NCBI GenBank assembly: GCA_035943095.1
Contig: DASZCN010000011.1
Coordinates: 6,727-70,726, forward strand
Source: AG41 sp035943095
GTDB lineage: Bacteria > Gemmatimonadota > Gemmatimonadetes > Gemmatimonadales > GWC2-71-9
DNA: 64,000 bases
Direction of reading: 5' to 3'
Shown here in pieces: positions 43,218 to 52,661 of this stretch. Made by a program: the position numbers and the translations under genes. The notes beneath the pieces were generated by a model. It saw only the letters and a program-made list of their open reading frames with translations. It did no database searches and was not told where the DNA came from. Numbering within the stretch: position 1 is the stretch's first letter; each line of letters starts with the position of its first letter.

Positions 43218-44195
43218 GTGAAAGGATGGCTCCTCGTCGGCACCGCCGCCGGTTGGCTGGTAGTGGCGTGTACACCCGAGTCGCGTAACCCTACGCAGGC
43301 AGCCAACCCCGTGGATCCGGCGGCGTTCCAGCTGCAACACCCGGGCACGCACGTCATGCTGCCGCGCGGGCGGGCGCGTCCGGCCGGACCCGTCGTCGCG
43401 GCACCGGCCGCAAACAACGGCATCTCCTACCACGGTGGCCCGATCATCTATGCGCAGAAAGTCGCGGCGATCTACTGGTCGAGCGGGACGATTTACCCGG
43501 GCGGGCCGGCTCCCGGCACGACCGGTTCCGGTAGCGCGGACGGGTCGGTGGTGGGGTTTTTCATGAACCACCTCGGGGGTTCGCCGTACTACAACATCAA
43601 CACGACGTATGACGACGGCACCGGAACACCGGTGCAGAATAGCGTGACGTACACGCAATTCTGGGCGTCCAATACCAACGTGCCCTTGCCCGGGATGATC
43701 GTGCCGGATCAGCTCATACAGGCGCAGGTCATCTCAGGGTTCACGACCGGCAAGTTGACCTATGACCCGAACACCCTGTACGTCGTCTTCTCCGACCAAC
43801 TCGTCAATCTCGGGGGAGAGTTCGGCATCGTGTACTGCGCCTACCACGGCAACTTCACGTGGAATGGCAACGATGTGAAGTATGCCGCGATGCCGCACGA
43901 TATCGACTTTCCGGACTGCAACGCGTTGAACGGGTCCCCGAACAACGACCCGGCCGCGGATGCAGAAGTCAATACGCTTGGGCACGAAACGGAAGAGACC
44001 AACACCGACGAGGATCTCAACGCGTGGTATGACGCCTCAGGCAACGAGAACGCGGACAAGTGTGCATGGACCTTCGGTAGCACGTACACGACGGCCAATG
44101 GCGCGACAGCGAACATGAACCTCGGGGGCAGGAATTTCCTGATTCAGCAGAATTGGGTCAACGCCAACGGCGGTAGTTGTAAGCTCAGCTGGTAG
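43218..44195 (+). CDS. Lipoprotein with HETEE motif, putative metalloprotease-like
   Basis: This 325-residue protein starts at GTG 43218 behind AAGGAGG. A lipoprotein signal ends in LVVAC (cysteine ~20). The mature part begins with YHGGPIIY and runs through AIYWSS and VGFFMNHLGGSPYYNI. Later comes GHETEETNTDEDLNAWYDASG followed by NENADKCAW. The H-E-x-x-E...D.C pattern recurs in secreted bacterial proteins distantly resembling plant EXORDIUM/phosphate-induced proteins and may bind a metal. Function is not known. Expressed alone, divergent from rplM; the 266-base gap holds only the rplM promoter that I can recognise. Confidence 0.75.
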   Translation: MKGWLLVGTAAGWLVVACTPESRNPTQAANPVDPAAFQLQHPGTHVMLPRGRARPAGPVVAAPAANNGISYHGGPIIYAQKVAAIYWSSGTIYPGGPAPGTTGSGSADGSVVGFFMNHLGGSPYYNINTTYDDGTGTPVQNSVTYTQFWASNTNVPLPGMIVPDQLIQAQVISGFTTGKLTYDPNTLYVVFSDQLVNLGGEFGIVYCAYHGNFTWNGNDVKYAAMPHDIDFPDCNALNGSPNNDPAADAEVNTLGHETEETNTDEDLNAWYDASGNENADKCAWTFGSTYTTANGATANMNLGGRNFLIQQNWVNANGGSCKLSW

Positions 44196-44730
44196 ACGAC
44201 GGGGCATCCGGTGGGGATGGCTCCGCCGCGCTCACGAGCGTCACGAGCGGCTCGCCTTTTTCCACCGGCTGTCCCACCGTGACGTGGACCTTCTGCACCA
44301 CGGCCGCCCGCGACGCGCGGAGCTCGTTCTCCATTTTCATCGCCTCCACCACGACCAGGCCGGCGCCCGCTTCTACGCGTTGCCCCTCGGCGACCTCGAT
44401 GCGCACGACGAGCCCGGGCATGGGTGCACGCACGATCCCGTCGGTCACGGCCGGCCGGCCACGACCCGTGAGCGCCTCAATCTGATGCGTCCGCTCGTCT
44501 AGAGCGGTCACCTCCACCCGCTCTCCGACCACCCCCAGCGTCCAGCGACCCAGCTCGTCGCGCGGTTGCACCGCGACGGTCCACGATTCTCCGCCGAGCA
44601 AGAGGTGATACAACGGCGTACCGGGTACCGGGGCGAGATTGGTCTCGAACGTTTCCCCACCCACGAGGACCCGGGCCCCCTCGACCTCCACCTCGATGGT
44701 CTGCGCACCGATGGTCACGAAGTACTTCAC
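44185..44730 (-). CDS. Biotin carboxyl carrier protein of an acyl-CoA carboxylase
   Basis: This 181-residue protein has a C-terminal biotinyl/lipoyl domain with biotinyl Lys132 in VVVEAMKMENEL and the preceding APMPGLV turn. The N-terminal ~95 residues form a beta-rich region like the domain linking biotin carboxylase and carrier in 3-methylcrotonyl/propionyl-CoA carboxylases. GTG start overlaps the upstream methyltransferase stop as GTGA. Carries the CO2 between the accC-like and pccB-like products of this cluster. Confidence 0.92.
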   Translation of the reverse strand: MKYFVTIGAQTIEVEVEGARVLVGGETFETNLAPVPGTPLYHLLLGGESWTVAVQPRDELGRWTLGVVGERVEVTALDERTHQIEALTGRGRPAVTDGIVRAPMPGLVVRIEVAEGQRVEAGAGLVVVEAMKMENELRASRAAVVQKVHVTVGQPVEKGEPLVTLVSAAEPSPPDAPSSTS

Positions 44731-45968
44731 GCTGCCTCCAGCACCGCCACCGTCTCGACGTGCGCCGTCTGCGGGAACAGATCGAACGCCCGCACCGCGC
44801 TGACTCGGTAGTTCACGCCGAGCCGATAGACGTCTCGCGCGAGGGTGGCGGGATCGCAGGAGATGTAGACCAGACGGCCCACGGGTTGCGCGGCAAGCCG
44901 CAACGTGACGTTCCACGGGAGCCCTGCTCGGGGAGGGTTCACCACCACCGCACTCGGCTCGGGCAGCGTCGGCAGGACGTCTTCCGCCTTTCCGGCGATG
45001 AACCGCACGGCCGCCGGTACCGCGCGCCGCCGGGCCCAGTCGATCGCCTTCTCGTCGGCATCGACGCTGACGACGTGTGCCCCCCGGTCGGCGAGCAGCA
45101 CGGCCGTGTCACCGATGCCCCCAAAGAGGTCCCACACCACCGCCCCCCGCACGTCGCCGAGCTGCTCTACGCCCCACGCGCGGGCGATCGCCCCCATCTC
45201 AGGGTTCACCTGCTCGAACGCCGTCGCCGGGAAGCCCGTGGCCGGACCCGCCATGACTCGCGCCGCCCCGTCCACGGGCTGCCACCAGCAGATCACATCG
45301 GCGCCGCCCGGAAGCGCCGCGCGGAGCGCCGCCGCGTTCCCCCACGGCTCGCCGGCCGACTCGGCAAGGACATGGCGGCGGCCTTCGCGATCGAGTCGCA
45401 GCGTCAACCGGGTCAGTCGGGGCGGCAAGAGCTCGAGGCGCGACCGCAGCTCGCGCCACAACGCCATCAACCGGAAGTCAGCGATATGACAATCGAGCAG
45501 CGGAAAAACCGATGCCGGTCGGTCGAAGGGGTGTAAGCCGACGGTGCGACGGTCCGACCGCGGGACCGATTTGACCGCCAGACTGATCTTCGCCCGGTAG
45601 CGCCATTCGTCCGCGGCTTCGACGATATCCGGATCTTCGATGTCGAGCTTGCCCAACCGTCGCAGCGCGTCCCCGACGATGGCTCGCTTCGCCGCCAACT
45701 GGCTGTCGTACGAAAGGTGCTGCAACTGGCAGCCCCCGCAGTGGTCCTGCACGTAGTGAGGACAGGGCGGCGTCACGCGCGTTGTGCCCGGGGCCACCAC
45801 TTCTGCCAGCTCACCCCGGGCGAACCGCTTGTGCAGCTTCATGCCCTCGCGCAATCGCACGCGCTCACCCGGAGCCGTGCGGGCCACGAACACCGCACGC
45901 CCGTCCGCCAGGCGGCCCACGCCGTCTCCACCCGCCGCGATCGCGGTGATGGCCACGACGTCGTTCAT
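44727..45968 (-). CDS. RNA m5-uridine methyltransferase (RlmD/TrmA family)
   Basis: This 413-residue SAM enzyme has an N-terminal TRAM domain, a [4Fe-4S] cysteine set beginning C69, C77 and C80 (CPHYVQDHCGGCQLQHL), a Rossmann SAM site (DLFGGIGDTAVLLADRG), NPPRAGLP, and the catalytic cysteine in YISCDPATLARD. The C-terminus QTAHVETVAVLE is the family end. Whether it modifies 23S rRNA (RlmD/RlmCD) or tRNA cannot be told. Its location inside a carboxylase cluster, coupled on both sides, is unexpected. Confidence 0.92.
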   Translation of the reverse strand: MNDVVAITAIAAGGDGVGRLADGRAVFVARTAPGERVRLREGMKLHKRFARGELAEVVAPGTTRVTPPCPHYVQDHCGGCQLQHLSYDSQLAAKRAIVGDALRRLGKLDIEDPDIVEAADEWRYRAKISLAVKSVPRSDRRTVGLHPFDRPASVFPLLDCHIADFRLMALWRELRSRLELLPPRLTRLTLRLDREGRRHVLAESAGEPWGNAAALRAALPGGADVICWWQPVDGAARVMAGPATGFPATAFEQVNPEMGAIARAWGVEQLGDVRGAVVWDLFGGIGDTAVLLADRGAHVVSVDADEKAIDWARRRAVPAAVRFIAGKAEDVLPTLPEPSAVVVNPPRAGLPWNVTLRLAAQPVGRLVYISCDPATLARDVYRLGVNYRVSAVRAFDLFPQTAHVETVAVLEAA

Positions 45969-47500
45969 TGGCTGCCCCCCCCTCCGACCGCCTCGCGGCG
46001 CGCGGCGGCGAGCCAGGCCGAGGGCGTGGGGGGGGCCCCCGGGCTACCCACTGTCGCCGGCGCGCTGGCGGTCGCTCGACGTTCTTCAGCCAGCAGCGCC
46101 GCGACCACGGCGAGCGGCCTGACCAAGTCCGGGCGCACGCCGCCGGCCAGCAGCCGGTCCCCGGCGCGCTCGAGATAGGTGATGTCCAGGTCCCCGCGTA
46201 CGAACTCCGCGTCGTCCATCACGCGAAGGTGAAACGCCTGGGAGGACGGGATACCGACGATCACGAGCTCGCGCAGGGCACGCCGCATGCGCTCGAGGGC
46301 CACCTGCCGTGTCTCCCCCCACACGATCAGCTTCGCGAGCAATGGGTCGTAATGGAGCGTGACCTCGTTTCCCGCCTCGATACCTCCGTCCCATCGTACG
46401 CCGGGTCCCCCGGGGACCCGCAGGTAGCGCAGGATGCCGGTGGCGGGCAAGAAGCCGTTGAACGGATCCTCGGACGTGATCCGGCACTCGATGGCGTGGC
46501 CACGCGGCTGGAGCGTGCCTGCGTGCACCCGCAGCGGCTGACCCATGGCTACGCGCAACTGCTCGCGCACGATATCCACCCCGTACACGAGCTCGGTGAC
46601 CGGATGCTCCACCTGGAGGCGCGTGTTCATCTCCAGGAAGTAGAACTCGCCGGTTGGCGCGAGGAGGAATTCGATCGTCCCGGCCCCCAGGTAGCCTACC
46701 GCGCCGGCCGCGGCTGTCGCGGCATCACTCATGCGCCGACGCAGGGCGGGCGTGACGGCCAGCGACGGTGCCTCCTCGATGAGCTTCTGGTGGCGACGCT
46801 GGATGCTGCACTCGCGCTCGCCCAACGCGACCACCCGACCGAACTGGTCCGCGAGAATCTGGATCTCGACGTGGCGCGGACGCTCGAGCAGCTTCTCGAG
46901 GTACACCTCCCCGGCCCCAAACGCTTTCAGCGCCTCGCTCGCGGCCGCCTCGAACGCCGATTCGAGCTCGGCTTCCTCGCGCACCAGGCGCATCCCTTTG
47001 CCGCCGCCACCGGCGGCGGCCTTGAGCAGGACGGGATATCCCAGGCGCGCCGCTTCGGAGCGGGCTTGCGCGTGATCGGCGAGCGGTCGGGTGGTGCCGG
47101 GGACGATGGGGACTCCGGCCGCCTGCATTCGACGCCGTGCCTCCGTCTTGTCTCCCATCGCGCGGATCGCGGACGCCTGCGGGCCGACGAACACGAGACC
47201 CGCGGCGGCGACGGCCTCGGCGAACGGCGCCCGCTCGGACAGGAAGCCGTACCCGGGATGGACCGCTTGGCACGCCGTGCGCTGGGCCACGTCCACCAGC
47301 TTCGCGATGTCCAGGTAGGACTGCGCCGCGGGCGCCGGCCCGATCGCGATAGCGAGGTTCGCTGCCCGCACATGGGGCGAGAGCCGATCGGGATCGGAAT
47401 ACACCGCGACCGCCTCGAGACCCTCCTCGTGGCACGCCCGGATGATCCGGAGGGCGATCTCGCCGCGGTTCGCGACGAGCACACGCTTGATTTGAGTCAT
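45965..47500 (-). CDS. accC: Acyl-CoA carboxylase biotin carboxylase subunit
   Basis: This 511-residue protein carboxylates biotin with ATP and bicarbonate. Seen: VLVANRGEIALRIIRAC, HPGYGFLSE, KAAAGGGGKGMRLV (ATP loop), EKLLERPRHVEIQI, GERECSIQRRHQK and FYFLEMNTRLQVEHPVTE. It has ~60 residues beyond the standard ~450-residue AccC, of linker type. ATG overlaps the next gene. A heptad palindrome lies directly upstream. Confidence 0.95.
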   Translation of the reverse strand: MTQIKRVLVANRGEIALRIIRACHEEGLEAVAVYSDPDRLSPHVRAANLAIAIGPAPAAQSYLDIAKLVDVAQRTACQAVHPGYGFLSERAPFAEAVAAAGLVFVGPQASAIRAMGDKTEARRRMQAAGVPIVPGTTRPLADHAQARSEAARLGYPVLLKAAAGGGGKGMRLVREEAELESAFEAAASEALKAFGAGEVYLEKLLERPRHVEIQILADQFGRVVALGERECSIQRRHQKLIEEAPSLAVTPALRRRMSDAATAAAGAVGYLGAGTIEFLLAPTGEFYFLEMNTRLQVEHPVTELVYGVDIVREQLRVAMGQPLRVHAGTLQPRGHAIECRITSEDPFNGFLPATGILRYLRVPGGPGVRWDGGIEAGNEVTLHYDPLLAKLIVWGETRQVALERMRRALRELVIVGIPSSQAFHLRVMDDAEFVRGDLDITYLERAGDRLLAGGVRPDLVRPLAVVAALLAEERRATASAPATVGSPGAPPTPSAWLAAARREAVGGGGSQ

Positions 47501-47504
47501 CGTG

Positions 47505-47545
47505 GTCCTCAGTTGTCAGTCGTCAGGTACTGATGACCGATGACT
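47505..47545 (-). repeat. 7-bp-period imperfect palindrome upstream of accC
   Basis: Left arm ends at 47526 and right arm starts at 47530; the inner 16 pairs match at 12. Unit heptads (tcagttg, tcagtcg, ctgatga, ccgatga) are nearly those of 42052-42101. It fills the gap between the secreted-protein stop and the accC start. Confidence 0.65.
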
Positions 47546-47548
47546 CCC

Positions 47549-48508
47549 TCATCGTCGGCAACTCGCCACCTCGCTCGCCACCTTGAACGTCGCCATCGCC
47601 TCGCACAGCCCCGGCGTGGTGCGCGCGGCTCGCGTGTACGCGGCGAGTGCCGGCTCGGCCCAGGGGTCGTTACCGTCGAGCGCCACGCGCAGCGCGGCGA
47701 ACACGAAGTCCCGCGGCGGAACGCGGGCGCCCGCGGCGCCGGCTCCTGCGACCCACAGCAGGGTGCGAGTCTGCCACGCGAGCCGCGGGCGGGTCTCGGG
47801 AGGGCGGTCGAACCCCATGCTCACGCATACCGGACGGCGTCGTACCAGGTCCCGGAGCCACGGGTCGGTGTCGCCCTTTCGCGTGAGCTTCAAGTCGCGC
47901 ATCAGCCGGCTGCGGAGCGGCGCGTCCTCCCGCCACGTGGCGAGCGGGAGCACGAGCAGATCGGGCCGCAGATTGCGGGCAAATCGCATATACCAAGCGG
48001 CATAGGAATCGGCGCCGCTCGCCGTCATCAGGACCCCGGCCTTCGGGCAGGCCCGGAGGAGATTTTCTCCCAGCTCTTCCAGCACCGCCGGCAACCGCAG
48101 ATCGGTCGGCAGGGGCCCGAGTGCCTGCTGCCCGGCCTCGATGCCCGCCGCTTCCCACGCCGACCAGGACCGCGCGGCCCACGCCCCCACGCGGAGCACT
48201 CGAGCACTGTCACCAGCAGCGCTCGCGCCCAACGGCCCGGCGAGCGCCGCCGCGTGGCTGAGGGCCACATCGGCGGTGTCGAGCATGGCCCGCGCCCACG
48301 CGCTGTCCTCCACCGGCCGGTGTCCCGGGCCATGCGCGTCGGCGCCGAGCTCCAGATATGCGCGGCCCATCAGGAGCCACAGCCTCGCGTCCGTCGAGTC
48401 CCGCTCGGCGCGGTCGCGAAGCGCAGCAACGGAGTCCGGCGACCCGCCCGGCACCGGCGCCTGAAGTAGCGCGGCGAGGGCGAGCGCGCTAGAGAGGAAT
48501 GTTCCCAT
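47549..48508 (-). CDS. Secreted hypothetical protein in the carboxylase cluster
   Basis: This 319-residue protein has a signal peptide (MGTFLSSALALAALLQAPVPG) and an N-terminal helical-repeat-like region (ARLWLLMGRAYLELG). The central VLMTASGADSYAAWYMRFARN followed by RPDLLVLPLATW resembles the soluble C-terminal part of DUF2723-type proteins, a weak resemblance. ATG overlaps the pccB-like 3' end by 20 bases. The role next to carboxylase genes is unclear. Confidence 0.62.
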   Translation of the reverse strand: MGTFLSSALALAALLQAPVPGGSPDSVAALRDRAERDSTDARLWLLMGRAYLELGADAHGPGHRPVEDSAWARAMLDTADVALSHAAALAGPLGASAAGDSARVLRVGAWAARSWSAWEAAGIEAGQQALGPLPTDLRLPAVLEELGENLLRACPKAGVLMTASGADSYAAWYMRFARNLRPDLLVLPLATWREDAPLRSRLMRDLKLTRKGDTDPWLRDLVRRRPVCVSMGFDRPPETRPRLAWQTRTLLWVAGAGAAGARVPPRDFVFAALRVALDGNDPWAEPALAAYTRAARTTPGLCEAMATFKVASEVASCRR

Positions 48509-50012
48509 GCTTCTTCGAAGGATTCCGATCGCGCTTCGTGGCCAGCGTGCCAAGCGCGTCGATGAGCATCGGCCTGGTGTCGCGCGGATCAATGATGTCG
48601 TCCACATAACCGCGCGCCGCCGCCAGGTACGGGTGGGCGAACTTCTCCCGGTACTCCTCCTCGCGCGCCTCCGTGGCTTCGTCCTTATAGAGGATTTCGA
48701 CCGCGCCCTTCGGGCCCATGACCGCGATCTCCGCTGTCGGCCACGCCACGTTGTAATCTCCGCGGACGTGCTTCGAATTCATCACGTCGTACGCCCCGCC
48801 GTACGCCTTCCGCACGATCACTGTGACCTTCGGCACCGTCGCCTCGCAGTACGCGAACAGGAGCTTGGCCCCGTGCTTGATGATGCCGCCATGTTCCTGC
48901 GCCACGCCGGGCAGGAAGCCGGGCACGTCTTCGAACGTCACCAGCGGGATGTTGAACGCGTCGCAGAACCGGATGAATCGCGCGCCTTTGAGGGACGCAT
49001 TGATGTCGAGCACGCCAGCGAGGACCACGGGCTGATTGGCGATCACGCCTACCGACCGGCCACCCAGGCGGGCGAATCCGACGAGCAGGTTCCCGGCGAA
49101 GTCCCGGTGGATTTCGAGAAACACGCCGTCGTCCACCACCCGCCGGATCACGTCGTGCATGTCGTAGGGTTTGGTGGCGCTGTCGGGCACTACCTCGAGC
49201 AGCTCCTCATCGCGCCGATCCGATGGATCGTTGGTCGGGCGCACGGGCGCCGCGTCGAGGTTGTTCGAGGGAAGGAAGGCGAGCAGCGCGCGGATCCCGG
49301 CGATGGACTCGAGCTCGGAATCGTGGACGAAATGCGCCACCCCGGACGTAGCGCCGTGCACGTCCGCCCCGCCCAGGGCTTCGAAGTCCACCTCCTCGTG
49401 TGTCACGGTCTTCACCACGCTGGGCCCGGTGACGAACATGTACGAGATGCCCCGCACCATGAAGACGAAATCCGTGATCGCCGGGCTGTAGACCGCACCG
49501 CCGGCGCAGGGTCCAAGCACCGCGCTGATCTGGGGCACTACGCCGGAGGCGAGTGTGTTGCGCAGGAAGATGTCGGCGTAGCCGCCGAGCGACACCACCC
49601 CCTCCTGGATGCGCGCGCCACCCGAGTCATTCAGGCCGATAATCGGTGCCCCGGCCTTGAGCGCCAGGTCCATCACCTTGCAGATCTTCTCGGCGTGCGC
49701 CTCGGACAGCGAGCCGCCGAATACGGTGAAGTCCTGCGCGAAGACGTACGCCAGCCGACCCTCGATCCGCCCGTAGCCCGTGACGACGCCGTCGCCCAGA
49801 TACTTCTGGTCGGCCAGCCCGAAGTCGGTCGACCGGTGTGTTACGAACCGGTCGAGCTCCACGAACGTCCCGGGGTCGAGCAGCACTTCGAGCCGCTCGC
49901 GCGCCGTCATCTTGCCCTTCTCGTGCTGCGCCGCGATTCGCTCGGCACCGCCGCCCAGCTCGGACTCGGCGCGCTTCTGCTTCAGGAGCTCCAACTTCTC
50001 GCGAATAGTCAT
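48489..50012 (-). CDS. pccB: Acyl-CoA (probably propionyl-CoA) carboxylase, carboxyltransferase beta subunit
   Basis: This 507-residue subunit has the two crotonase-like halves with oxyanion turns DSGGARIQEGV and EDVPGFLPGVAQEHGGIIKHG. The sequence KAYGGAYDVMNSKH has Asp at the position that, in Streptomyces carboxylases, favours propionyl-CoA over acetyl-CoA (established for that family, inferred here). It begins a cluster with accC and a carrier protein, which together make a complete enzyme that forms methylmalonyl-CoA. Promoter not recognised. Confidence 0.92.
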   Translation of the reverse strand: MTIREKLELLKQKRAESELGGGAERIAAQHEKGKMTARERLEVLLDPGTFVELDRFVTHRSTDFGLADQKYLGDGVVTGYGRIEGRLAYVFAQDFTVFGGSLSEAHAEKICKVMDLALKAGAPIIGLNDSGGARIQEGVVSLGGYADIFLRNTLASGVVPQISAVLGPCAGGAVYSPAITDFVFMVRGISYMFVTGPSVVKTVTHEEVDFEALGGADVHGATSGVAHFVHDSELESIAGIRALLAFLPSNNLDAAPVRPTNDPSDRRDEELLEVVPDSATKPYDMHDVIRRVVDDGVFLEIHRDFAGNLLVGFARLGGRSVGVIANQPVVLAGVLDINASLKGARFIRFCDAFNIPLVTFEDVPGFLPGVAQEHGGIIKHGAKLLFAYCEATVPKVTVIVRKAYGGAYDVMNSKHVRGDYNVAWPTAEIAVMGPKGAVEILYKDEATEAREEEYREKFAHPYLAAARGYVDDIIDPRDTRPMLIDALGTLATKRDRNPSKKHGNIPL

Positions 50013-50082
50013 CAGGCAAAATCTAGAGAGGAGCGAACAGGACAGCTACAACGAGACGCACGGACACACGGCGGTGAACAGC

Positions 50083-50116
50083 AAAAAGTGGCCAGGAAGG
50101 GCTTTTCCTGACCACT
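50083..50116 (-). terminator. Intrinsic terminator of the rpsA operon
   Basis: In the minus transcript, 50116-50105 pairs with 50098-50087 as a 12-bp stem with one G-U pair and a six-base loop, followed by TTTTTGC. On the + strand the G-U becomes a C-A mismatch, so it is oriented for rpsA. It is nested in a larger palindrome (50067-50081 with 50121-50135, 15 bp perfect) that begins at the rpsA stop. Confidence 0.85.
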
Positions 50117-50138
50117 CGGACTGTTCACCGCCGTGCGT

Positions 50139-51875
<1,737 letters not shown>

Positions 51876-51959
51876 TCAGTACACCGGTTCGGTTGTGGGT
51901 TTGGACGGTGACCCGGGGTACGAGCCGCACCTCAAGCCATGACGCACAAGAGGCCAAAC

Positions 51960-52661
51960 CTAGCCGGGGAGCCGCTCACGCGCCAGCGCCAGAACCTGTC
52001 GCACTTGCTCGTCCAAGCCGATCCGAGTCGTGTCGAGGAGGCGCGCGTCGGCCGCCGCTTTCATCGGTGCCAGCGGGCGCGTGGCGTCGGCCAAGTCCCG
52101 GGCGGCCAGCGCGTCGGTCTCGCGGCGCAGCTCCTCCGGGTCGATGCGCCCGCCGCGCTGCGCCAGGCGACGCCGGGCCCGCTCTTCAGGGCTGGCCGTC
52201 AGGAACACTTTTACCGGGGCGTCCGGAAACACCACCGTCCCGATGTCCCGGCCGTCCACGACCACGCCGCGGGGATGGCCCAGCACCGCCTCCCGCTGCT
52301 GGATGTTCACCCAGTGCCGCACCTCCCGGATCGCTGCCACCTCCGACACGCGTCGCGTCACCCGCTCGGAGCGGATGGCCTTCTCGACATCGACGCCCGC
52401 CACCTCGGGCCGGAACACATCTTTCACGAGCACGAGCCGCACAGGTAGCTCCTCGGCGAGCGAGACGATCCTTTGTGGGGACCACTGCTCCCGGCTCCCG
52501 GCTCCCTGCTCCCCGATGTTGTCCAGCACGGCGAGCGTCACGGCGCGGTACAGCGCGCCGGAGTCGAGATGCGCCCAGCCGAGCTGGCGCGCGACGAGCG
52601 CCGCCGTCGAGCTCTTGCCGGAGGCGGCCGGGCCGTCGATCGCGATCACCCGGAGTGTCAT
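51960..52661 (-). CDS. cmk: Cytidylate kinase
   Basis: This 233-residue kinase phosphorylates CMP/dCMP. Seen: IAIDGPAASGKSSTAALVA (P-loop), DSGALYRAVTLAVL, DGRDIGTVVFPDAPVKVFLTA and ASPEERARRRLAQ. Between the NMP region and SLAEELPVRL it carries NIGEQGAGSREQWSPQR, partly encoded by four 7-bp repeat units, which seems longer than in typical Cmk. ATG overlaps the aroA stop as ATGA. Confidence 0.95.
   Translation of the reverse strand: MTLRVIAIDGPAASGKSSTAALVARQLGWAHLDSGALYRAVTLAVLDNIGEQGAGSREQWSPQRIVSLAEELPVRLVLVKDVFRPEVAGVDVEKAIRSERVTRRVSEVAAIREVRHWVNIQQREAVLGHPRGVVVDGRDIGTVVFPDAPVKVFLTASPEERARRRLAQRGGRIDPEELRRETDALAARDLADATRPLAPMKAAADARLLDTTRIGLDEQVRQVLALARERLPG
52486..52513 (-). repeat. Four in-frame 7-bp repeat units inside cmk
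   Basis: On + they read tgctccc, ggctccc, ggctccc, tgctccc. They encode the GEQGAGSREQ part of a surface-like loop. A 28-base block keeps frame only together with the surrounding bases. Confidence 0.7.

Noticed and set aside
45968..47533. 521-codon open frame on + opposite accC
   Set aside because: Antisense shadow; accC on - is complete with all motifs.
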